Part shown: positions 7,542 through 12,453 of the stretch, in pieces
How the letters are laid out: the number at the start of each line of letters is the position of its first letter
Position numbering within the stretch: the stretch's first letter is position 1
Assembly (NCBI GenBank): GCA_042218115.1
Contig: JBDGRJ010000029.1
Span: forward strand, 1 to 12,453
DNA from: JBDGRJ01 sp042218115
Lineage (GTDB): Bacteria; Patescibacteriota; Patescibacteriia; Magasanikbacterales; UBA922
DNA length: 12,453 bases
Direction of reading: 5' to 3'
The notes under the pieces: model-generated
The model's input: the letters and a program-made list of their open reading frames with translations, nothing else
Databases searched by the model: none
What the model was told of the DNA's origin: nothing
Translations under genes and position numbers: made by a program

Positions 7542-8850
7542 TTGTTTTGTTAGTTATTTTTTCTATCTCTATACCCAAATCTTGGAGCCTGTTTACAATG
7601 TTTTGATAACCACGCTCTATCGGGTAAATATTTCTAAGTATGGACTCGCCTTCGGCAGCTATCATGGCATTTAAAATCGACATCGCGGGACGGATTGCCG
7701 GAGGAGCTACAATCTCATTACCATATAGTTCACTTTTTCCTTCAATCATAGCTCGGTGTGGGTCCAGGAGTAACACATCAGCCCCTAACTTCTGAAGTTC
7801 GAGATAGTATACAGCCCTGTTTTCATAACACCAATCATGTACTAATGTCTTTCCTTCTGCCTGAGTTAGTATAGGAGTAAACAAAGGTACCGCATCAATA
7901 TTTAAACCCGGGAATGGTCTTCCCGAAAGCTTGTCCGGAAGTGCGGATAGATCAGAAGGTATTATCTCTATATCTGCTATTTGAAAATTACCATTAGTAG
8001 AGGTTCTCTTATTCTTTAGCTCAAAATCCTGCCCCATAACGGATAACTTCTCCATCTCTAGCTCTAAAAACTGAAGCGGACAGTTTTTTATCTCAAGATT
8101 AGAGCCGGTAGTGACGGCAAGAGAGATCCAGGTCATCGCCTCTATCGGATCTGGCATTATTGTATACTCCACTCTATCAGATAACGAGTCAACTCCTGTT
8201 ATTTTTAAGTTTGTTGTACCAATACCATCAATCTGTGCACCTGCTTGTTTTAAGAAATAACATAAATCCTGAACCATGTAGTTAGCAGAAGCCATTTTTA
8301 TCTCAGTCTCACCTTCTGCCAAAATTGAAGCCATGATAGTATTTTCAGTAGCTGTATCGCTGGATTCATACATAACAATATTATCCCCCGTCAGCCCCTT
8401 ACTTTCCACAGCATAGCAATCCATGCGGTTATCGATCTTTAGACCCAGCTTCTCCATCGCTAATCTATGAGGTCTGGTAGTTCTCTCTCCCAGCTTACAG
8501 CCTCCGGAGCGGTAAATCTTAAAGTTATCCTTACGTTTAGCTAAAGCACCAATAAGCAACAAAGATACCCTGGTCTGCATACAAGCCTCTTTGTCTATCG
8601 CTTCTACATCCAACTCTTTTGAAGTATCTATTCGTAGTACGTCCTCTTTCAGCCACTCGACCTCAGCCCCGATGCTTTCGAGTATCTCAATAATTCTATC
8701 TACGTCCTCAACATGAGACATATTATTTAACACCACTTCACCCTTTACTAAAACCGAAGCACACATAAGTGCTATAGTAGAATTTTTTCCAGCACTTACG
8801 TCTATTTCCCCATCTACCTTATTTGGTCCCTCTACTCGATAATAGGCCAT
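7534..8850 (-). CDS. murA: UDP-N-acetylglucosamine 1-carboxyvinyltransferase, divergent lineage
   Basis: The enzyme transfers enolpyruvate from phosphoenolpyruvate to UDP-GlcNAc, the first committed step of peptidoglycan synthesis, in the cytosol. At 438 residues it has normal family length. Lys22-Asn23 (SAGKNS), Arg94, the loop Cys118 in SGGCKLGER and Arg123 match the E. coli residues Lys22, Asn23, Arg91, Cys115 and Arg120. The catalytic Asp region is FPGLNIDAVPLFTPIL rather than the usual FPTDMQAQF, with about three extra residues, but an Asp still aligns. ENRAVYYLEL and AIRPAMSIL carry the later arginines. Because Cys118 is kept, fosfomycin sensitivity would be predicted, unlike the Asp variant. 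It is the first gene of a four-gene operon and overlaps the protease gene by 8 bp. The leader from the predicted promoter is about 27 nt and has no Shine-Dalgarno motif. Confidence 0.94.
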   Translation of the reverse strand: MAYYRVEGPNKVDGEIDVSAGKNSTIALMCASVLVKGEVVLNNMSHVEDVDRIIEILESIGAEVEWLKEDVLRIDTSKELDVEAIDKEACMQTRVSLLLIGALAKRKDNFKIYRSGGCKLGERTTRPHRLAMEKLGLKIDNRMDCYAVESKGLTGDNIVMYESSDTATENTIMASILAEGETEIKMASANYMVQDLCYFLKQAGAQIDGIGTTNLKITGVDSLSDRVEYTIMPDPIEAMTWISLAVTTGSNLEIKNCPLQFLELEMEKLSVMGQDFELKNKRTSTNGNFQIADIEIIPSDLSALPDKLSGRPFPGLNIDAVPLFTPILTQAEGKTLVHDWCYENRAVYYLELQKLGADVLLLDPHRAMIEGKSELYGNEIVAPPAIRPAMSILNAMIAAEGESILRNIYPIERGYQNIVNRLQDLGIEIEKITNKTNA

Positions 8851-8856
8851 ATTAGA

Positions 8857-8885
8857 TTGAAATCTTAGTAAAAATACGCTATTAT
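8857..8885 (+). promoter_or_regulatory. Promoter of the PEGA-domain gene
   Basis: TTGAAA (8857-8862) and TATTAT (8880-8885) are separated by 17 bp, close to the sigma-70-type consensus. The transcript would start near 8892, leaving about 25 nt before the ATG at 8917. The -10 box overlaps that of the divergent murA promoter by two bases. Confidence 0.65.
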
Positions 8886-8912
8886 TATACAGAAAATAAA
8901 TACTATTTCCAA
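8884..8912 (-). promoter_or_regulatory. Promoter of the murA operon
   Basis: On the minus strand TTGGAA (8912-8907) is followed after exactly 17 bp by a perfect TATAAT (8889-8884). Transcription would start near 8877, about 27 nt before the murA ATG at 8850. It is the best promoter match in the window. Confidence 0.7.
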
Positions 8913-8916
8913 GCTC

Positions 8917-10260
8917 ATGTACCCGAAAGATGTAAAATTAAAACATAAATACAGAATTGCAATACTCTTATTTTTTGTAGCAGCTTTTTTTATACTGGCG
9001 CCGGTAATTATATTTTACACTGTGGGCTATCGCTACGACTGGAAAAATCATGAAATCAAAAAAACAGGTGTAATAAGCGTAGATGTTATTCCAAACTCCA
9101 GTAAAGTATATGTAGATGGGGTAAAAATTAATCAAGGGTTGCCGTTTCGGTTGAGCAACAGAGCTCCCGGAACTTATCATCTCCGTATTGCCAAAGAGGG
9201 TTACAAAGACTGGGAAAAAGATGTCAAAGTTAAAAGCAAAAAGACTACTTATATAAAAAATGTAGAATTAATAAAAGACAACCTTCCTATAAAAATTCTG
9301 GGGAGAGAAATTAAATACGACTCCATCGACAATATCAAATTCTCTCCTCAGGGTAGGTACGCTGTCTTCTTTGTCCAAAATGATGATATTTATGAGATTA
9401 AGCTTCTTAATTTGAGATCAAAACAGATCAAAACACTTACAAGAATTACCCCAAAGAACGATCCAAGATTTAAGTGGAGTCGAAATAATCCATTCGGATA
9501 TCTTATATTGAACAACAATACTCTAAGGCTATTAAACACCACCATAAACGACCAACTTGGTGACCCGATCTCATTTAAAAGCAGAATAAAACAAACACAT
9601 ATAAAGTGGGCTCACAACTCAGCTGCTCCGAAAGTGTTTACAAAAAACAAAGATAAGATTTTTTCTGTGACACAAGATGCAAAACAACTGCAAACAACAC
9701 TGGCAACTAACACATATAAATGGGGGGTAACTACAGCAGGTGAAATCTTTGTCTTCAGTCCCAAAAATAATTTTCTCCATATAAAAGAAGAAGGCGTTAG
9801 ATATAGAATAAAGGAGGAACTGAAAAAAATTATAGAGGTAAATCAGAATTTAATCTTGGCAAAAACTAAAGAAAATCAAATAGTAATCTTTAAAATTACA
9901 AGCGATAAAATTTCATCTAAAGCAAAAATTAACGGAGATAAGGTTAAAAAACTAACCTCTCCCGAAAGATGGGTGGCTTGGTCTCCATGGCAATTTTGGA
10001 GTATAAGCAGAAGTGGTGATATAAATCTTATAACCAGAACCGGAGAATATATTGAAAAGATTCACCAGCTTAACAATTATAACTCTATATTGTTAAAAAC
10101 GAGAAAGGGTTTGAAGTCTTTTGACACACATTATCATGTCGAGCAAAATATTTTCTCAAACGGTGAAATTGAACAGATCAGTGTAGATAAAAATGCTGAC
10201 ACAATCTATATGTGGGGTAAAATTGGAAATCAAAAAGGTTTGTTTAAGCTGGAGTATTAA
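8917..10260 (+). CDS. PEGA-domain membrane protein with probable beta-propeller C-terminus
   Basis: The 447-residue protein has a short basic N-terminus, one membrane anchor (about 13-36, no signal-peptide cleavage site apparent), and a PEGA domain at about 50-118. There GVISVDVIPNSSKVYVDGVK (51-70) is followed by LSNRAPGTYHLRIAKEGYKD (79-98), the usual PEGA order with the motif itself as APGT. The remaining 320 residues are rich in short beta strands and contain weak repeats such as IKFSPQGRYAVFF (140-152) and VAWSPWQFWSISRSGDINLI, which look like degenerate propeller blades. PEGA domains occur in surface and S-layer-associated proteins; no enzymatic motif is visible. It is transcribed divergently from murA and ends at a bidirectional terminator, so it is probably monocistronic. 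The gene is particularly A-rich and has no Shine-Dalgarno motif. Its ligand is unknown. Confidence 0.85.
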   Translation: MYPKDVKLKHKYRIAILLFFVAAFFILAPVIIFYTVGYRYDWKNHEIKKTGVISVDVIPNSSKVYVDGVKINQGLPFRLSNRAPGTYHLRIAKEGYKDWEKDVKVKSKKTTYIKNVELIKDNLPIKILGREIKYDSIDNIKFSPQGRYAVFFVQNDDIYEIKLLNLRSKQIKTLTRITPKNDPRFKWSRNNPFGYLILNNNTLRLLNTTINDQLGDPISFKSRIKQTHIKWAHNSAAPKVFTKNKDKIFSVTQDAKQLQTTLATNTYKWGVTTAGEIFVFSPKNNFLHIKEEGVRYRIKEELKKIIEVNQNLILAKTKENQIVIFKITSDKISSKAKINGDKVKKLTSPERWVAWSPWQFWSISRSGDINLITRTGEYIEKIHQLNNYNSILLKTRKGLKSFDTHYHVEQNIFSNGEIEQISVDKNADTIYMWGKIGNQKGLFKLEY

Positions 10261-10297
10261 GACACATAAGATCAAGCTGAGATAAGACTCTTAATTA

Positions 10298-10328
10298 AAA
10301 AAGTACCAGCAATGTGCTAGTACTTTTT
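10298..10328. terminator. Bidirectional rho-independent terminator
   Basis: GTACCAGCA (10303-10311) and TGCTAGTAC (10315-10323) pair around a 3-nt loop with a single C-A mismatch. The stem is flanked by A residues on the left (10297-10302) and five T residues on the right (10324-10328). It therefore gives a U tract on either strand, and it can serve both the PEGA gene and the convergent nucleotidyltransferase unit. Confidence 0.85.
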
Positions 10329-10449
10329 GTCTTTTATCTAATAACTCTCCCCGTTGCTTGCAACTAGGTTGGTAGTGAGTTATCTCTTTTGGGTGAGCGT
10401 GCAAAGCTCTAGAATATCATGTAGTCTGCTGTAGTGAGAGCTCATTTAT
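10329..10449. other. Unexplained 121-bp segment with inverted repeats between convergent genes
   Basis: This stretch encodes no convincing protein. It contains the inverted repeat ATAACTC (10341-10347) with GAGTTAT (10377-10383). The inner segment has two competing short hairpins, GTTG (10353-10356), CAAC (10361-10364) and GTTG (10368-10371). A second inverted repeat is AGCTCT (10405-10410) with AGAGCT (10437-10442). It would form the 3' untranslated end of the minus-strand transcript, which runs about 120 nt past the stop before the terminator. It could also be an independent small RNA, but I see no good promoter for one. Function is unknown. Confidence 0.35.
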
Positions 10450-11547
10450 CTATATTTCTATTTCAGTCTTGTCTCCTAAGAGCATTTTCCTGGCTTTTTC
10501 TCTTGGTTGTTGCTTATGTTTTACTTTCACCTTTTCTCCCACTAAACTACTTGTTATATCCATATCAATTTTCAACTCAGAATTACTCAAGATCACACTA
10601 TTTGTAACTGAGGCCTCTTTTATCTCTACTCCCGTACCCACCGTTACATAAGGCCCGATTCTACAATTTTGCAGGTTGCAATTTTCTCCTATAATAACCG
10701 GCCCATCTATCCGCACATCAGGACCAATTTTAGTTCCTACTCCTATATGTACATTGCCCTTAATCTCAGCCTCATCGTCTATTAAGCCATTTTTAGGGAA
10801 CTTCTCTTCTTCCATATCATCGAGCACCATTTGGTTGGCCTCAAGCAGTGCCGGTGGCTTACCTGTGTCAGTCCACCAACCCGATACCTCTTTGTAGCCC
10901 ACCTTCTTTCCTTTATCGATAAAACGTGAGTGAATATCTGATATTTCGTATTCTCCGCGGTCACTTTTTTCAATCTCTTCAAATGCGTCAAAGAAGATTT
11001 GGGGGGCATACACATAAGCCCCAGTAACAGCAAAATTATTTGGTGGATCATCGGGTTTTTCTAGAACATCTTTTAGTTGGTCTTTTTTCTCTTCATGGAA
11101 TTTAGGGACCCCGTATCTCTCCGGCTCATCTACCTCTGAAAGGGCCAGCATACAGTCATAATTACCCGACTCAAACTCATCGATCAACTCTTCTATACCT
11201 TCCAGGAAGATGTTATCCGACAAATAAAATAAAAACGGCTCATCTCTAACTAAGTCTTCACCTTGTTTGACTACATGGGCCAACCCTTGTGGTCCACCCT
11301 CCTGCTGAAAGTACTCTATATCAATACCCCAGTGCCCCCCGTCTCCGATATGTTTTTGCAGTTCGGTTTCACCCGGATTGAGATTTATATATATAGTATC
11401 TATACCAGCCTTCACCGCTGTTTCTATCGCATGAAATATCATAGGCTGGTTTCCTACCGGTACCATATGCTTATTTCTATTTTGTGTTATCGGATGTAAC
11501 CTGGTTCCTTCTCCCCCTCCAGTCAATATTGCCGTAGTAACTTTCAT
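10450..11547 (-). CDS. RmlA-type sugar-nucleotide pyrophosphorylase with left-handed beta-helix tail
   Basis: The 365-residue protein has an N-terminal nucleotidyltransferase domain and a hexapeptide-repeat C-terminus. GGGEGTRLHPIT (10-21), with Glu13 where Ser or Ala is common, contains the triphosphate-binding signature. KHMVPVGNQPM (26-36), GLAHVV (88-93), LSDN (109-112, metal Asp111), EKPDDPPNNFAVTGAYVY (163-180), GEYEISDIHSRFID (198-211) and WWTDTGKPPALLEAN (224-238) follow in the order of glucose-1-phosphate thymidylyltransferases. Residues about 255-340 form a left-handed beta-helix, as in the long form of this family. The expected reaction is sugar-1-phosphate plus NTP giving NDP-sugar plus pyrophosphate, probably dTDP-glucose; the exact sugar and base are inferred. 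It lies 52 bp after a surface-glycan glycosyltransferase gene on the same strand. A TTGACT (11587-11582) in the gap lacks a good -10 partner. Confidence 0.88.
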   Translation of the reverse strand: MKVTTAILTGGGEGTRLHPITQNRNKHMVPVGNQPMIFHAIETAVKAGIDTIYINLNPGETELQKHIGDGGHWGIDIEYFQQEGGPQGLAHVVKQGEDLVRDEPFLFYLSDNIFLEGIEELIDEFESGNYDCMLALSEVDEPERYGVPKFHEEKKDQLKDVLEKPDDPPNNFAVTGAYVYAPQIFFDAFEEIEKSDRGEYEISDIHSRFIDKGKKVGYKEVSGWWTDTGKPPALLEANQMVLDDMEEEKFPKNGLIDDEAEIKGNVHIGVGTKIGPDVRIDGPVIIGENCNLQNCRIGPYVTVGTGVEIKEASVTNSVILSNSELKIDMDITSSLVGEKVKVKHKQQPREKARKMLLGDKTEIEI

Positions 11548-11599
11548 AAGTAATTAATTTTTATCTTTTTTGAAAATAACAAGTCAATACTAACAAAAA

Positions 11600-12453
11600 C
11601 TACCACCAAATCAACCCCCTCACTACAATATAGTAATACAGCTTCATAATAGGATTTCCTATCTTTTGCAGCAGAGGATCTTGCATTGATTTTTCTTGGA
11701 ACTCAATCACCGGATGTGCTTTGGACAGCAGTTCTCGGTCGCTAATATCCTTAATTTTTTGGGTTTCTTTTCTCTTCTTAAGCCACAGCTTCCAGCTGCT
11801 TGGTTTGAGCCAATAACCAATTATCTCCAATCTCTTCTTAAACCAACCGTTTTTAATAGAATAAATTAACAAACCGAATTCAAGCACAAGTTCCATCGGC
11901 AGCAGCAATAGTAATGTAGGCCAACTAAAGAACCTGAGCCAGGTTCCATATCTGTTTCTCTCCATATAATAAAACTTGGTAATGCTGCGAGAAAATTGAT
12001 ACTTATGATAAAAAACCGAATCCGGAACCATTCTAATCTTATAGCCAGCTGACCTAAGTCGGAAGCTCCACTCCATATCTTCATGATATAAGAAATAATC
12101 TTCATCCCAATCTCCGTACTTTTCTATCAGATCAGTGGGAACCATCAAAGCTGCTCCACTAGCATACCCAATCTCTTGGGGTTCTTCTTTTTCGTAAGCA
12201 TCTACTGATTTACGATAATCAGTACAAAAACCGAAACCCAGGTAATGAAATGAGTTGCCCGTACTGTTAATCTTATCGGTGTCGGGATGAAGATACATCA
12301 TAGATTGGGCCATACCCACGTCATCATCCTGCTCCATCAGCTCTACCAATGGCTCAAAGCAGTTTGCGGCTACAAATCCATCGTTGTTGTGAAAGAAAAC
12401 ATAATCATAATCATTCTCCAGTGCCCACTCAGCACCTTTGTTGTTGCCGCCAG
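11600..12453 (-). CDS. Family 2 glycosyltransferase, rhamnosyltransferase-like, 5' end cut by window edge
   Basis: About 283 residues are present; the first part of the nucleotide-binding fold lies beyond the right edge. The visible frame runs from GGNNKGAEWALEND through FFHNNDGF to the TAG at 11602-11600, so the leucine codon (TTG) at 12349 is internal and not a start. HNND is the metal-binding position (usually LNND). YASGAALMVPTDLIEKYGDW is followed by DYFLYHEDMEWSFRLRSAGY, the classic acceptor-side ED block of surface-polysaccharide GT2 enzymes, and later by YYMERNRYGTW. A hydrophobic segment near FSWPTLLLLLPMELVLEF and a basic C-terminus suggest membrane association. It likely extends a surface glycan, perhaps as a rhamnosyltransferase, but the donor is not established. 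It lies 52 bp upstream of the pyrophosphorylase gene and is probably cotranscribed with it. Confidence 0.88.
   Translation of the reverse strand, partial: GGNNKGAEWALENDYDYVFFHNNDGFVAANCFEPLVELMEQDDDVGMAQSMMYLHPDTDKINSTGNSFHYLGFGFCTDYRKSVDAYEKEEPQEIGYASGAALMVPTDLIEKYGDWDEDYFLYHEDMEWSFRLRSAGYKIRMVPDSVFYHKYQFSRSITKFYYMERNRYGTWLRFFSWPTLLLLLPMELVLEFGLLIYSIKNGWFKKRLEIIGYWLKPSSWKLWLKKRKETQKIKDISDRELLSKAHPVIEFQEKSMQDPLLQKIGNPIMKLYYYIVVRGLIWW

Noticed and set aside
10341..10444. Possible tRNA or tRNA-like gene
   Set aside because: A D-arm-like GGTTGGTAG is present, but there is no 7-bp acceptor stem and no GTTCRANNC T-arm.
10782..11051. 89-codon minus-strand frame
   Set aside because: It runs in an alternative frame within the nucleotidyltransferase gene and has no family features.

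Overview
This is an AT-rich, densely packed bacterial window that looks like ordinary chromosome from a Candidate Phyla Radiation (Patescibacteria) genome. The main reasons are the mix of families (DUF2207 pair, bactofilin-like membrane protein, PEGA-domain protein, a divergent MurA lineage, an alpha/beta hydrolase of a CPR-like type), the very short or negative gene spacing, and the near absence of Shine-Dalgarno motifs before most starts. TAA, TAG and one TGA all appear as ordinary stops, so there is no sign of a TGA-as-glycine code. This placement is an inference, and no marker gene fixes the lineage.

Layout. Positions 1-2857 (minus strand) hold a probable three-gene unit read right to left: a full-length DUF2207 membrane protein (2857-1145), a shorter paralogue without the extracytoplasmic domain (1116-247), and the N-terminal 66 residues of an alpha/beta-hydrolase-like protein cut by the window edge (198-1). 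A 115-bp divergent promoter region separates these from a plus-strand pair, a DedA/VTT-family membrane protein (2973-3542) and a cytosolic family-2 glycosyltransferase (3527-4195), which overlap by 16 bp. That pair meets the next minus-strand operon tail to tail with one base between stop codons. The terminator hairpin for the plus unit lies inside the last codons of the glycosyltransferase gene.

Positions 8850-4197 (minus strand) are a tightly overlapped four-gene envelope operon: murA, an S41 C-terminal processing protease, a YihY/UPF0761 membrane protein, and a secreted bactofilin-like beta-helix protein anchored by C-terminal membrane segments. Overlaps are 8, 1 and 14 bp. Its promoter is interleaved with that of a divergent plus-strand gene for a PEGA-domain membrane protein (8917-10260).

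The PEGA gene converges on a second minus-strand surface-polysaccharide unit across a 189-bp gap that contains a bidirectional terminator and about 120 bp of unexplained sequence with inverted repeats. That unit holds a family-2 glycosyltransferase, truncated by the right window edge (12453-11600), and a long-form RmlA-type sugar-nucleotide pyrophosphorylase (11547-10450).

Together the genes point to cell-envelope work: peptidoglycan precursor synthesis (MurA), envelope proteolysis, membrane or scaffold proteins, lipid-carrier recycling (DedA), and glycan assembly (two glycosyltransferases and a nucleotidyltransferase). I see no mobile element, CRISPR array, tRNA, rRNA or defence system. No clearly new system stands out. 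The most interesting items are the tandem DUF2207 pair, the coupled murA operon, the DedA-glycosyltransferase pair and the compact promoter and terminator architecture.
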